DNA of 64,000 nt, taken from assembly GCF_900113445.1 (NCBI RefSeq), contig NZ_FOPJ01000001.1, forward strand, positions 1-64,000. The letters are read 5' to 3'. The notes under the pieces were generated by a model that was given only the letters and a program-made list of their open reading frames with translations, did not search any database and was not told where the DNA came from. This stretch comes from Corynebacterium spheniscorum (GTDB lineage: Bacteria; Actinomycetota; Actinomycetes; Mycobacteriales; Mycobacteriaceae). Of the stretch, positions 17,342 through 26,647 are shown one piece after another; the first letter of the stretch is position 1; each line of letters opens with the position of its first letter. The translations under genes and the position numbers were made by a program.

Positions 17342-18199
17342 CTACAGGTCGTGGCGGTGCACCAAAATCGAGGAGAAATCACTATCCCCACGGCCTCGGG
17401 TTTGCTCCAAAGTCAAAGAACCCAAGGCCGCACGCAAAGCCGGCAAATCCTTCTCACTGGTGGCAATCATTAAGCGCGCATCCTTAGCAATCGCATCCAC
17501 CGTGAAATCACCAGGCACGGTATCGCGCTCCCCACGCACAAAAGGCGCCTTCATATCGCGAATGAACTGCAAGCCAGTAAAGGACAATAACTCCAAAGCC
17601 TCATCCGCATCCATCCCCGTGGATTCGGCCAATAACAACGCCTCCCGCAAACCTTCCGCGCTCACCGCCAACGCCAGGTTCGCTAATAGCTTCGCGGTCG
17701 CCGCCTTCGCTGCGGAATCCACCCCAATCAAACGCTTCGGATCCGCCCAGGGGCTTACCAGCTCTAAAACCTCAGTGCGGCGCTGCTCATCGCCGCAGCC
17801 CACATACACCCCCAACATGCCATTACGCGCCGGGCCAAGGGTGCCCACCACCGGGGCATGCACATAGCCTTCAGCAGCTTCTGCAAATTCCGCCGCATCA
17901 GCAGGGGAGACCGTGGTGGTATCCACCCAGGTCATCTGCGCTGGAATCACCCCAGGCTCCAACAACACATCGCGCACCGTATCCGGGCCAAATAAACTAC
18001 TGATCACACAATCAGCACCCTGGATTGCCTCCGCAATATCGGAGACCACCTCCACGCTGGCGCCGCGTTCTTCAGCGCCCTTAACCAGGGCCTTAGTTTT
18101 CTCCTCAGTACGGTTCCACACCCACAGTTCATGGTTTTCCACAAGGTGCAGGGCAAGCTCAGTGCCCATCCGTCCGGTTCCTAAAAATGCGATCTTCAT
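17342..18199 (-). CDS. NAD(P)-dependent dehydrogenase, 3-hydroxyisobutyrate dehydrogenase-like
   Basis: 285 residues from the ATG at 18199 (MKIAFLGTGRMGTELALHL), a classical Rossmann GxGxMG start; a longer frame from 18253 was rejected. The N-terminal NADP domain is followed by the helical C-terminal domain with the family segment GxxxxAKxxxN (SAAKAATAKLLANLAL), whose lysine is catalytic in the beta-hydroxyacid dehydrogenase family. Substrate unknown; related proteins reduce glyoxylate, succinic semialdehyde or similar small aldehydes. It lies opposite the hem genes and shows no functional link to them. Confidence 0.85.
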   Translation of the reverse strand: MKIAFLGTGRMGTELALHLVENHELWVWNRTEEKTKALVKGAEERGASVEVVSDIAEAIQGADCVISSLFGPDTVRDVLLEPGVIPAQMTWVDTTTVSPADAAEFAEAAEGYVHAPVVGTLGPARNGMLGVYVGCGDEQRRTEVLELVSPWADPKRLIGVDSAAKAATAKLLANLALAVSAEGLREALLLAESTGMDADEALELLSFTGLQFIRDMKAPFVRGERDTVPGDFTVDAIAKDARLMIATSEKDLPALRAALGSLTLEQTRGRGDSDFSSILVHRHDL

Positions 18200-18311
18200 G
18201 GCCCCCACTGTGCCACAGCACCATCCAACACCGCAGGACAATGCCCTAATCAAGCACCCCTTATCGGCCTCCCCTGGGGCACCTCACCAGCAATCTGGCC
18301 GCCTGGGCCCC

Positions 18312-18317
18312 TACAAT
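18312..18317 (+). promoter_or_regulatory. -10 hexamer of a likely leaderless hemL promoter
   Basis: TACAAT ends seven bases before the ATG at 18325. No Shine-Dalgarno sequence is present, so transcription probably starts at the start codon. Confidence 0.55.
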
Positions 18318-18324
18318 GGTCGCC

Positions 18325-19647
18325 ATGACTGCCGCAGATGCTTTAAGTTCCTCCCATGTTGATTCCTCCCACGCCTGGTACGAACGTGCCTGCGCGGTAA
18401 CCCCCGGCGGGGTCAACTCCCCGGTGCGGGCCTTCGGTTCGGTCGGCGGCCAAACCCGCTTCATCGCCGAAGCTCAAGGCTCCACCCTCATCGACGTCGA
18501 TGGCAACCGCTATGTAGACCTGGTGTGCTCCTGGGGTCCCATGCTGCTTGGGCATGCACACCCCGCAGTAGTCGAAGCAGTCCAAAAAGCTGCTGCCAAG
18601 GGTCTTTCCTTTGGCACCCCCACCAGTGGGGAAGTGGAACTCGCTGAGCATATTGTGCAGCGCACCAGCGTGGATGAGGTTCGCCTCGTCAACTCCGGTA
18701 CGGAAGCCACCATGTCCGCGGTGCGCTTGGCCCGCGGCTACACCGGCCACCCCAAGATCATTAAGTTCGAAGGCTGCTACCACGGCCATGTGGATGCGCT
18801 TTTAGCTTCCGCGGGTTCCGGGGTCGCCACCTTCTCTCTTCCTGATACCCCCGGTGTTACCGGCGCTGCGGCCGCCGACACCATTGTGGTGCCTTATAAC
18901 GATCTCGATGCGGTCCGCGCAGCTTTCGCCGCGCACCCCGGTGAAATTGCCTGCATTATTACCGAAGCAGCAGTCGGCAATATGGGCACCGTCGCCCCCC
19001 AAGAAGGTTTCAACGCCGCACTCAAGGAAATCGCCCACGATAATGGCGCCCTGCTCATCATTGATGAGGTCATGACCGGTTTCCGCACCTCCTATTCCGG
19101 TTGGTACGGCGTCGATGGGGTAGCCGGTGACCTCACTACCTTCGGCAAGGTTGTTTCCGGTGGCCTGCCCGCCGCCGCTTTCGGTGGCCGCGCAGAGATC
19201 ATGAACCACCTCGCCCCCGCAGGCCCCGTCTACCAAGCCGGCACGCTGTCCGGTAACCCCGTCGCCGTGGCCGCCGGTTTAGCTTCCCTCCAGGCCGCCG
19301 ATGAGTCCGTCTATGACACGGTCCGCGCCAACGCCGATCGCCTCAGCCAGCTCATCTCCGAGGCACTCCAGCGCGAAGGCGTGCCGCACCACATCCAGCG
19401 CGCCGCCACCATGCTCTCGGTGCGTTTCGCAGAAGGCGAGGGTCATAATTTCGCCGACATGAAGGCCGCCGATACTTTCCGTTTCCCCGCCTTCTTCCAC
19501 GCCCTGCTCGATCACGGCGTTTTCGCCCCGCCCAGCGTCTTCGAAACCTGGTTCGTCTCCACCGCGCTTAGCGACGACGACTTCGAAACCATCGAAAAGG
19601 CCCTGGTCCCAGCCGCTAAGGCCGCAGCTGCCGCGAAGCCAAACTAA
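18325..19647 (+). CDS. hemL: Glutamate-1-semialdehyde 2,1-aminomutase
   Basis: 440 residues from ATG 18325; the ATG nine bases earlier overlaps the -10 hexamer TACAAT and is less likely. PLP-dependent class III aminotransferase-fold enzyme that turns the HemA product into 5-aminolevulinate. Signatures: [40 protein letters not shown] and the PLP-lysine region [16 protein letters not shown]. It closes the haem block and precedes the cytochrome c maturation genes, as in mycobacteria. Confidence 0.96.
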   Translation: MTAADALSSSHVDSSHAWYERACAVTPGGVNSPVRAFGSVGGQTRFIAEAQGSTLIDVDGNRYVDLVCSWGPMLLGHAHPAVVEAVQKAAAKGLSFGTPTSGEVELAEHIVQRTSVDEVRLVNSGTEATMSAVRLARGYTGHPKIIKFEGCYHGHVDALLASAGSGVATFSLPDTPGVTGAAAADTIVVPYNDLDAVRAAFAAHPGEIACIITEAAVGNMGTVAPQEGFNAALKEIAHDNGALLIIDEVMTGFRTSYSGWYGVDGVAGDLTTFGKVVSGGLPAAAFGGRAEIMNHLAPAGPVYQAGTLSGNPVAVAAGLASLQAADESVYDTVRANADRLSQLISEALQREGVPHHIQRAATMLSVRFAEGEGHNFADMKAADTFRFPAFFHALLDHGVFAPPSVFETWFVSTALSDDDFETIEKALVPAAKAAAAAKPN

Positions 19648-19811
19648 ACTAAGGGCTTTCCTCGAGATCAGAAGGCCCAAGGTCTCCAGGTTCACCCCAC
19701 GGCACCTGAGGCCCACGGCCTGCCACACCTTCTTCACCTTCGGCGCGAGATCGCGGATTCCAACCCCCGCTTCCTCGCGAGCAACTTCTCAATGAAGGAC
19801 CACGCATCACT

Positions 19812-20420
19812 ATGACCCGCACTATCGTCCACCTGGTTCGCCACGGTGAAGTCCACAACCCCGAAAAGATCCTTTATGGGCGACTACCGGGCTACCACCT
19901 TTCCGCCCGTGGGCGCAGCCAAGCTGCGCGCACTGCCCGCAGCTTCGAAGACCACGATGTCACCTACCTCGCAGCCTCCCCCATGCTGCGCGTTAAAGAA
20001 ACCTCCGAACCTTTCGCAGAGATCACCGGCCTCGAAGTCCATACCGATGAAGACCTCATCGAAGCAGGCAACACCTTCGAAGGCCTGCGCACCAAAGGCT
20101 GGAACTCGCAGCTATGGAACCCCAAATATTGGCCGCGGATGATCAACCCCGCGCAACCCAGCTGGGGCGAACCCTATTGCGAGATCCTAGAACGTATGCT
20201 CAAAGCCTTAGAGCGCGCCCACCACGCCGCCCGCGGGCATGAAGCCATCCTGGTCAGCCACCAACTGCCCATTGTGTGCGTGCAACGCCATGTACGTGGC
20301 CAATCCTTAGCCCACAACCCGGCTCTTCGCGAATGCGATCTCGCCAGCGTTAGCTCCGTGGTCTTTAGCGAAGACCGCATCGTGGACCTCATCTACAGCG
20401 AACCCGCCTGGGAGATTTAA
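19812..20420 (+). CDS. Histidine phosphatase family protein (phosphoglycerate mutase-like)
   Basis: 202 residues. The N-terminal signature LVRHGEV carries the phospho-accepting His at about 10, with later conserved SHQLP (second catalytic His) and an acidic residue between. It lacks features that would mark a true phosphoglycerate mutase, so substrate is open. ATG 19812 follows AATGAAGGA. It is four bases from the TlpA-like gene and heads the cytochrome c maturation operon; the same pairing (hemL, gpm-like, thioredoxin, ccdA, resB) occurs in M. tuberculosis. Confidence 0.88.
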   Translation: MTRTIVHLVRHGEVHNPEKILYGRLPGYHLSARGRSQAARTARSFEDHDVTYLAASPMLRVKETSEPFAEITGLEVHTDEDLIEAGNTFEGLRTKGWNSQLWNPKYWPRMINPAQPSWGEPYCEILERMLKALERAHHAARGHEAILVSHQLPIVCVQRHVRGQSLAHNPALRECDLASVSSVVFSEDRIVDLIYSEPAWEI

Positions 20421-20424
20421 CACC

Positions 20425-21054
20425 ATGACTCGCTCATCGAAGCTGCTCGCCATCACCACCGCAGCACTTATTAGCCTCAGTGCCTTAACTGCCTGCTCTA
20501 AGGATCAAACCGTCGGCCAAGACGCCGTCAACACCCAAGGTGGAAGCTTCGAGTTCTATTCCCCCGGCGGGCAATTGGTCATCACCTACCCCATTGAAGA
20601 ACGCAAACCCATCAAAGACTTCAGTGGCCCAGACCTCATGGATGACAACCACGAGATCCACCTCAGCGACTTCGACAACCAAGTCGTCGTCCTCAACGCC
20701 TGGGGGCAGTGGTGTGCTCCCTGCCGCACCGAATCTGATGATCTCCAAGAAGTTCACGAAAAAATCCAACCCCAAGGCGGCACCGTCTTGGGTATCAACG
20801 TTCGTGACTTCAACCCCCAAATCTCCCGCGACTTTCATAACGACAATGGCCTGACCTACCCCAGCATCTATGATCCGCCTTTCCGCACCGCCGCTTCCCT
20901 AGGTGGTGTGCCCAGCTCCGTGGTGCCTTCTACTATTGTGTTGGATCGCCAACATCGTCCCGCCGCCGTATTCTTGCGCGCCATTACCGCCAATGAGCTG
21001 ATGGAAACCGTGCAAAAAATTCTTGACGAGGAACCCCAAGCGAAGACTTCATGA
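20425..21054 (+). CDS. TlpA/ResA-like thioredoxin lipoprotein
   Basis: 209 residues. The signal sequence ends in the lipobox LTAC (Cys at about 24), so the mature protein is tethered outside the membrane. A thioredoxin fold follows, with the active site WCAPC (about residues 97-101) and a cis-proline region VPSTIVLD. ResA/TlpA proteins reduce the haem-binding cysteines of apocytochrome c, using electrons from CcdA. The gene overlaps ccdA by four bases (ATGA), so translational coupling is likely. Confidence 0.93.
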   Translation: MTRSSKLLAITTAALISLSALTACSKDQTVGQDAVNTQGGSFEFYSPGGQLVITYPIEERKPIKDFSGPDLMDDNHEIHLSDFDNQVVVLNAWGQWCAPCRTESDDLQEVHEKIQPQGGTVLGINVRDFNPQISRDFHNDNGLTYPSIYDPPFRTAASLGGVPSSVVPSTIVLDRQHRPAAVFLRAITANELMETVQKILDEEPQAKTS

Positions 21055-21854
21055 TTATTGCCAGCGGAATAGGTCAACAACTTGCAGATGTCGTAGCCGA
21101 TGGCCCCATCATCTTCGGGGTGGTCGCCGCCGCACTCGCCGGCCTAGTCTCCTTCGCCAGCCCCTGCGTTGTCCCCCTAGTACCCGGCTACATGTCCTAT
21201 CTCGCCGGAATTGTGGGCGGGGAAATGAACTATGAAGGCCGCTACGGGCCTGAGGTCGGCAAACGCCGCCAATGGGCAGTAGTTGGTGCAGCCTGGCTTT
21301 TCGTCCTCGGCTTCACCATCATCTTCCTGCTTGCCAGTGTCACCATCTTCGGTGCCGTATCGCTTATCGCGGTACAAGAAGATCTCCTCAGAAAAATCGG
21401 TGGCATCGTCACCATCGTCATGGGCGTGGTCTTCCTCGGCTGGATCCCGGGCCTGCAAAAAGATACCCGCGCAGCACCCAGAAGGTGGACCACCTTAGCC
21501 GGGGCACCGCTTTTAGGAGCAGTATTCGCGCTTGGTTGGACCCCCTGCCTAGGCCCCACCTTGGGGGCGATTATCTCCATCTCGGTAGGCACCCAAGGCA
21601 TGACCGCGCTGCGCGGAGCCGTATTGATCATTGGCTATTGTTTGGGCCTTGGTTTGCCTTTCGTACTGGTGGCTTTAGGATCAGCCCGGGCAATGCGTAC
21701 GGTGGAATGGTTACGCAAGCATGCACTCGCGGTGCGCATCATCGGTGGTGTCACCATGATCGCCGTGGGTCTTGCCCTAGTTACCGGAACTTGGGATCTA
21801 GTGATTAACTGGGTCCGACAACTCACCGTGAACTTTGGAACCACCCTGCTCTAA
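21051..21854 (+). CDS. ccdA: Cytochrome c biogenesis membrane protein CcdA
   Basis: 267 residues with six predicted membrane helices. The two redox cysteines lie in the membrane motifs FASPCVVPLVPGY (helix 1) and GWTPCLGPTLG (helix 4), the hallmark of CcdA. It carries reducing equivalents from cytoplasmic thioredoxin to the outer-face TlpA-like lipoprotein made by the overlapping upstream gene. No start ambiguity: ATG 21051 overlaps the previous stop. Confidence 0.95.
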   Translation: MIIASGIGQQLADVVADGPIIFGVVAAALAGLVSFASPCVVPLVPGYMSYLAGIVGGEMNYEGRYGPEVGKRRQWAVVGAAWLFVLGFTIIFLLASVTIFGAVSLIAVQEDLLRKIGGIVTIVMGVVFLGWIPGLQKDTRAAPRRWTTLAGAPLLGAVFALGWTPCLGPTLGAIISISVGTQGMTALRGAVLIIGYCLGLGLPFVLVALGSARAMRTVEWLRKHALAVRIIGGVTMIAVGLALVTGTWDLVINWVRQLTVNFGTTLL

Positions 21855-21906
21855 GAACCAGAGCATGGGGCAGGCAGTACAACGTCGTGAAGGAAAGTAG
21901 GTCCTA

Positions 21907-23637
21907 GTGAGCAGCACTCAGGCCACCAGCGTGCCTGAATCCGCATCCGCGCGGGCACCCGAGCAGTCGGGGAAGAATTCTCATCCCCCGGCTCGCTCAG
22001 CGGCCTACCGTTGGGCCCGCCCACTACGCCGCGCCTGGAATTGGCTCACCAGCATGCGCACAGCCCTAGTGCTGCTCTTCTTACTCGCAGCTGCCGCCAT
22101 CCCCGGAGCATTGCTGCCCCAACGTGAACTCAATGAATCCAAAGTCATTGAGTACATGAATAACAATGGCAAGACCGCTGAGATCTACGACAAGCTGCAG
22201 CTCTTCGACGTTTTTAGCTCGAATTGGTTCACCGCTATTTACGTCCTGCTTTTCATCTCACTGATCGGCTGCATCCTGCCGCGCTCCTGGGAGCATTGGA
22301 AAGCCCTAAAAACCCCACCAGTGCGCGCCCCACGACGCCTCGAAAGGCTGCCGCTGCACGCAACCGGGGAACTACCCGGAACCCCAGAAGAAATTGAGCA
22401 ACAAGCCCGCGAACTTCTTAAAGGTTGGCGAATCTCCGGATGTTCGCCGGAACAAGACCGCGCCGGGAAGCGTTCCATCGCCGCCGAGCGCGGCTATCTA
22501 CGGGAATTCTTTAACCTGCTCTTTCACCTCGGCTTAGTTGCCATACTCATCGCCATGGCGGTGGGCAAACTGCTTTTTTATGAAGGCCACGTCATTGTTG
22601 TCACCCCAACTGGCTATGGCGAACAACCCGTAGAGAGAAATACAGAATTCTGTAATACTGCGCCCGCTAACTATGACTCCTTCAGTGCGGGGCGTCTTTT
22701 TGATGGCACCGGGCTGCACCCCTTCTGTTTCCAGGTGCATGACTTCACGGCTGATTATTTGCCTAATGGCCAAGCCTCGATGTTCAGCTCCAATATCTCC
22801 TACGCCGAAGGCGATGACATCCTCAAGGACCCCAGCAGCTGGGAGAAGTACAAGCTGCGGGTGAACCACCCACTGCTGATCGTCGGTGACCGCGTGTACC
22901 TCCAAGGCCACGGCTTTGCCCCGACCTTCACGCTAACCTGGCCCAATGGTGAAAGCCGCACCCAAACGGTGCAATTCCGCCCAGATGACCCCACCTTCTT
23001 CCTATCTTCTGGTGCGGTGCGCTTCGACCCGCCGGCCGGGCTCTACCCAGATCTTTTCGAGCGCCGCCAACACCAGATCGCACTGCAAGGCCTCTTTGCT
23101 CCTACTGCAGCCTGGTCTGGGGAAAAGGGTGAACTATTAAGCTCCGGCTTCCCAGCTTTGCGGGATCCGGCGGTCGCCATTGATATTTATCGCGGTGACA
23201 ATGGCCTCGATACCGGTACCGGCCAGGATCTCTATAACCTAGATCCGGCGCTGATGCATAGCGGGCAACTAGAAAAGATTAAGCGCGTCAACCTCATGGT
23301 TGGTGAGGAAGTCACCCTCGATGATGGCAGCGTGCTGCGCTTCGATGGTGCCCGCGAATACGCGAACTACCAGATCAGCCACGACCCAACCCAATGGTTC
23401 TTACTTGCCTCAACGGTGATCATGTTGGCGGCCTTGGTGGGCTCCCTTGCGATTCGCCGCCGCCGGGTGTGGTTCCGGTTGAGCGAGGGAAGCACACCGG
23501 GTACTACCCATGTTCAGATGGCTGGGCTGGCTCGAACCGATCATGCCGGCTGGGGAAGTGAGTTCGACCGGATGCATAGGACCCTATTCGCCTTGCCGGA
23601 TCCGGATGACGAGCAGGAAGAATTCCACGAGTTCTAA
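21907..23637 (+). CDS. resB: Cytochrome c biogenesis protein ResB (Ccs1)
   Basis: 576 residues. A short disordered tail is followed by membrane helices near 50-70, 107-127 and 200-220, then a large outside domain (about 225-490), and a last helix near 500-520. The first helix contains SMRTALVLLFLLAAAAIPGALLPQ split across its start and end, typical of ResB. With CcsB it moves haem across the membrane and attaches it to apocytochrome c (system II). GTG 21907 follows GAAGGAAAG. The last codons overlap the end of a convergent small membrane gene by four bases. Confidence 0.94.
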   Translation: MSSTQATSVPESASARAPEQSGKNSHPPARSAAYRWARPLRRAWNWLTSMRTALVLLFLLAAAAIPGALLPQRELNESKVIEYMNNNGKTAEIYDKLQLFDVFSSNWFTAIYVLLFISLIGCILPRSWEHWKALKTPPVRAPRRLERLPLHATGELPGTPEEIEQQARELLKGWRISGCSPEQDRAGKRSIAAERGYLREFFNLLFHLGLVAILIAMAVGKLLFYEGHVIVVTPTGYGEQPVERNTEFCNTAPANYDSFSAGRLFDGTGLHPFCFQVHDFTADYLPNGQASMFSSNISYAEGDDILKDPSSWEKYKLRVNHPLLIVGDRVYLQGHGFAPTFTLTWPNGESRTQTVQFRPDDPTFFLSSGAVRFDPPAGLYPDLFERRQHQIALQGLFAPTAAWSGEKGELLSSGFPALRDPAVAIDIYRGDNGLDTGTGQDLYNLDPALMHSGQLEKIKRVNLMVGEEVTLDDGSVLRFDGAREYANYQISHDPTQWFLLASTVIMLAALVGSLAIRRRRVWFRLSEGSTPGTTHVQMAGLARTDHAGWGSEFDRMHRTLFALPDPDDEQEEFHEF

Positions 23638-23897
23638 CGATCCCGCGTTTTTACCCACCCCAAGCCCGCGGCGAATAATCCACAAAGCCCAGCAATGTAG
23701 GCCTGTGTGCCCATACCCAGGAAGTACAGTCCCGCCATGATGGCGTAGCTAAACGCCGCTAGGTAGAAGAAGTTGGCACCAATCCTGGAGTGGACTTCAA
23801 CAAATGGGTGTTTCGGGTGCTCCTTGATCGCCTGAAAAGCTGCACTGAGCATCAACAGGGAAAGACCGATAGCCAATAAGAGGGAAAACCAATTCAC
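23634..23897 (-). CDS. Small three-helix membrane protein between resB and ccsB
   Basis: 87 residues, GTG start at 23897 with AGAAGG 11 bases upstream. Hydrophobic segments lie near residues 3-23, 42-60 and 64-80; the region between the first two is His/Glu-rich (EHPKHPFVEVHSRIG). It is transcribed against the cytochrome genes and its stop overlaps the resB stop. Function unknown. Confidence 0.7.
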   Translation of the reverse strand: MNWFSLLLAIGLSLLMLSAAFQAIKEHPKHPFVEVHSRIGANFFYLAAFSYAIMAGLYFLGMGTQAYIAGLCGLFAAGLGWVKTRDR

Positions 23898-24276
23898 GGG
23901 AAAGCATGCCTTCTAAAACGTGGTGACTGCGGCGGGCCTGAGCATATGGGGCACTAAATTTTCACTATAGCGAGCCCGCAATAGGCCTCATGTTGGTGCC
24001 TCAAGGCTAAGAATCTTCGCGGAGATGATGCACTAAAGGGAGGCGGCCCTAAAGATGCGTGGGTCCGATATGCACAGCTCATAGGGTTGGCTTAAGGATT
24101 TGTGCAGCTTAGCCGGCGGTCGCAAGCTTGAGCAGCACCCTCGGGCGGGGTAGTGTCAGGAATCAAACTGGGTCAGCCGTACAGTGTTGCGCTTTGTTCG
24201 ACGCCACTCTGATATGCCTTGACCGGGTGTTTTTCCTATTGAACCTCCCCACATTTGTGAAGGTGACTGCACCGCT
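23898..24276. other. Intergenic region before ccsB (379 bases)
   Basis: No gene seen. It must hold the ccsB promoter and the divergent promoter of the small membrane gene. CTTAGCCGGCG at 24108-24118 matches part of the dispersed repeat copy at 1483, too short to call. Confidence 0.4.
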
Positions 24277-25320
24277 ATGCAACCTCTGATGCCGATAGAC
24301 CACGGCCTATCGAACATGTCCGACATTGCGTTTCGTACCGCGTTGGTGATCTATATCCTCGCGTGGGCGCTGTCATTCACCTATTACGTCAAGCGCCACA
24401 TCGCACTGTCTTATGATCAGCGTTTGCAACGGCAACGTGAATTGGTTGCAGTGGGAGCGGAAAACAGCAGCACCGGAACCACCGCGGTATTACCAGCTGA
24501 TCCGGAGCAAGACCCCCTGCCAGAAAATGCGGAGGAAATTCTCGCGCAGAAACGCGCTTCGGCGTCGAAATTTGGTGGGATGACCCAGACCGTGGTCTGG
24601 TTGGGCATCATTGTGCATGTCACCGCAGCAGTGCTTCGCGGCCTAGCAGCGCACCGCGTACCGCTGGGCAATCTCTACGAATATGTTCTGGTGATTACAG
24701 CATTCGCGATGGTTGCGACGGCGCTGGTGGTGCAGCGTAAAGAATGGCGCGTATTGTGGCCATGGATGCTGACCCCGATCATTGGGCTCTTATTCTTCGG
24801 CGGCACCAAACTCTATGCCGCGACTGCCCCGGTGGTGCCTGCACTACGCAGCTATTGGTTGCCCGTGCACGTGACCACGGTATCGGGGGGCGCTGCGATT
24901 GGTATTTTCTCTGGAATCGCCTCGATCCTGTACCTATTGCGTAAATGGCAACCCAAAGGTCAGGAAAAGGACGGCTTCTTCGGGGCCTTGGTTCGCCCGC
25001 TACCTAGCACCCAGACCTTAGATAATCTTGCTTATCGCTCTGCGGTAGTCACTCTGCCGGTGCTTGGCCTGGGTATTTTGCTGGGGGCCATTTGGGCTAA
25101 TACCGCGTGGGGCCGCCCGTGGGGTTGGGACCCGAAGGAAACGGTGTCCTTTATTACCTGGGTGCTTTATGCCGCATATCTACATGCTCGTGCCACGGTG
25201 AGTTGGCGCGGTGTTCATGCGGCCTGCATCAATGTCTTGGCGCTGGCAGTGATGATCTTCAACCTCTTCTTCATCAATATGGTGGTCAGTGGCCTGCACT
25301 CCTATGCGGGTCTGAACTAA
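24277..25320 (+). CDS. ccsB: Cytochrome c biogenesis protein CcsB/CcsA (haem handling)
   Basis: 347 residues, about eight membrane helices. The WWD-type haem-handling motif is clear: AWGRPWGWDPKETVSFITW at about residues 275-293. Conserved outside histidines flank it (VHVTAAV near 110, YLHARA near 302, GLHSY near 340). With ResB it forms the system II haem export and cytochrome c synthase. ATG 24277 is preceded by GAAGGTGA. A strong terminator follows, ending the cytochrome c block. Confidence 0.94.
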   Translation: MQPLMPIDHGLSNMSDIAFRTALVIYILAWALSFTYYVKRHIALSYDQRLQRQRELVAVGAENSSTGTTAVLPADPEQDPLPENAEEILAQKRASASKFGGMTQTVVWLGIIVHVTAAVLRGLAAHRVPLGNLYEYVLVITAFAMVATALVVQRKEWRVLWPWMLTPIIGLLFFGGTKLYAATAPVVPALRSYWLPVHVTTVSGGAAIGIFSGIASILYLLRKWQPKGQEKDGFFGALVRPLPSTQTLDNLAYRSAVVTLPVLGLGILLGAIWANTAWGRPWGWDPKETVSFITWVLYAAYLHARATVSWRGVHAACINVLALAVMIFNLFFINMVVSGLHSYAGLN

Positions 25321-25333
25321 GCAAAGAAACCAC

Positions 25334-25380
25334 ACCCCCACAGTTCTCAGCGCGATGCTGGGGATGTGGGGGTTTTGTTT
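25334..25380 (+). terminator. Intrinsic terminator after ccsB
   Basis: Stem ACCCCCACA / TGTGGGGGT followed by TTTGTTT, 14 bases after the ccsB stop. Confidence 0.85.
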
Positions 25381-25399
25381 ATGCGGGGTCTATATGTGG

Positions 25400-25438
25400 G
25401 GGCTACTCGCGTTAGAGAATTATCTGGTGCGGCATGCC
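25400..25438. repeat. Dispersed repeat, copy 2 (about 39 bp)
   Basis: Starts GGGCTACTCGCGTTA and ends GGTGCGGCATGCC; the related copy is at 1483-1522. It sits between the ccsB terminator and the rml cassette, at one edge of a block with deviant codon use. Confidence 0.6.
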
Positions 25439-25541
25439 TTCGCCCGCGCAGACCTTGGGAGCTAACGTAGGCTTGGCCTTGACGATCTCGACAAGCAGCA
25501 TCGATTTATCCCGCGAAAAGAATGGAAGCAACCTAAACCTC

Positions 25542-26570
25542 ATGCATGTTGTGGTGACCGGTGGCGCCGGTTTTATTGGCTCGAATTTTGTGCATCGTAC
25601 GTTGGAGACGCGGCCGCAGGCGAGGGTGACGGTGCTGGATAGTTTTAGTTATGCGGCGAATCCGGCGAGTTTAGCGGGGCTGCCGGAGGATCGCGTGCGA
25701 GTGGTGCGCGGGTCGGTGGCGGACCTGGAGTTAGTGCGGCGGGTGCTGGGCGATGCTGAGGATCCGGTGGATGTGGTGGTGCATTTTGCGGCAGAATCGC
25801 ACAATGACAATTCTTTGCGGGACCCGTTGAGTTTTGTGCGTTCCAATGTGGAGGGCACGGTGGTGTTGGCGATGGTCGCGGCGGAGCTGGGGATTCGGTT
25901 GCACCATATTTCCACCGATGAGGTGTTTGGGGATTTGGAGTTGGATGATCCGGCGAAATTCCGGCCGGATACGAATTATGCGCCTTCGAGTCCTTATTCG
26001 GCGTCGAAGGCGGCGAGTGATCACTTTATTCGGGCGTTTGTGCGTTCCCATGGTTTGCGCGCCACCATTAGTAATTGCTCGAATAATTATGGACCACGGC
26101 AGCACCCGGAGAAGTTCATTCCGCGGCAAATTATTGGGTTGATTGAGGGGCGATTGCCGCGGGTATATGGCACCAGTGAGAATGTGCGTGATTGGATCCA
26201 TGTGGATGATCACAATGATGCTGTGTGGCGCATTATTGAGCGTGGTGAAATCGGGGAAACCTATTTGATTGGGGCGGATGGGGAGCGCACCAATACGGAG
26301 GTTGTGCGGGAAATTTTGCGGGCTTTTGGGCGTGGCCCGGAGGAGTTTGTGCGGGTGACGGATCGCCCGGGGCATGATCGCCGTTATGCCATTGATGCGA
26401 GTTCGACTTTGGGGTTGGGGTGGCGGCCGCAGCACCAGGATTTTCGGGAGGGGCTGGCGGAAACTATCCAGTGGTATCGCGATAATCCCAGTTGGTGGCG
26501 AGAGTCGGCGGCGTTGGCGGAGGCGCGATATCGCGAAGTGGAAGAGGAACTTCCCCAGGAAGGGCACTAA
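25542..26570 (+). CDS. rmlB: dTDP-glucose 4,6-dehydratase
   Basis: 342 residues from ATG 25542 (MHVVVTGGAGFIGSNF); a 378-codon reading from 25434 adds unrelated residues. Short-chain dehydrogenase fold with the NAD motif TGGAGFIGS, catalytic STDEVFGD (Asp-Glu pair) and YSASKAASDH (Tyr and Lys). Converts dTDP-glucose to dTDP-4-keto-6-deoxyglucose on the way to dTDP-rhamnose, needed in this order for the rhamnose linker between peptidoglycan and arabinogalactan. Codon third positions favour G and T (GCG, GTG, TTG, ATT), unlike the C-rich neighbours. Confidence 0.94.
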   Translation: MHVVVTGGAGFIGSNFVHRTLETRPQARVTVLDSFSYAANPASLAGLPEDRVRVVRGSVADLELVRRVLGDAEDPVDVVVHFAAESHNDNSLRDPLSFVRSNVEGTVVLAMVAAELGIRLHHISTDEVFGDLELDDPAKFRPDTNYAPSSPYSASKAASDHFIRAFVRSHGLRATISNCSNNYGPRQHPEKFIPRQIIGLIEGRLPRVYGTSENVRDWIHVDDHNDAVWRIIERGEIGETYLIGADGERTNTEVVREILRAFGRGPEEFVRVTDRPGHDRRYAIDASSTLGLGWRPQHQDFREGLAETIQWYRDNPSWWRESAALAEARYREVEEELPQEGH

Positions 26571-26634
26571 CCGGGCAGGGCATTGGCCCGGGAGGCGCGT
26601 GGGACCGAGCAGGGCACTGGCCCCAGAAGAGCAT

Positions 26635-26640
26635 TAGACT
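26635..26640 (+). promoter_or_regulatory. -10 hexamer of a likely leaderless rmlC promoter
   Basis: TAGACT ends seven bases before ATG 26648. Just upstream are two near-copies of GGGCAGGGCATTGGCCC (26573 and 26608 regions). Confidence 0.5.
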
Positions 26641-26647
26641 TTGGGGC

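Noticed and set aside
25731..26567. 278-codon frame antisense to rmlB
   Set aside because: Arg/Pro/Ile-rich shadow; rmlB has full catalytic motifs.
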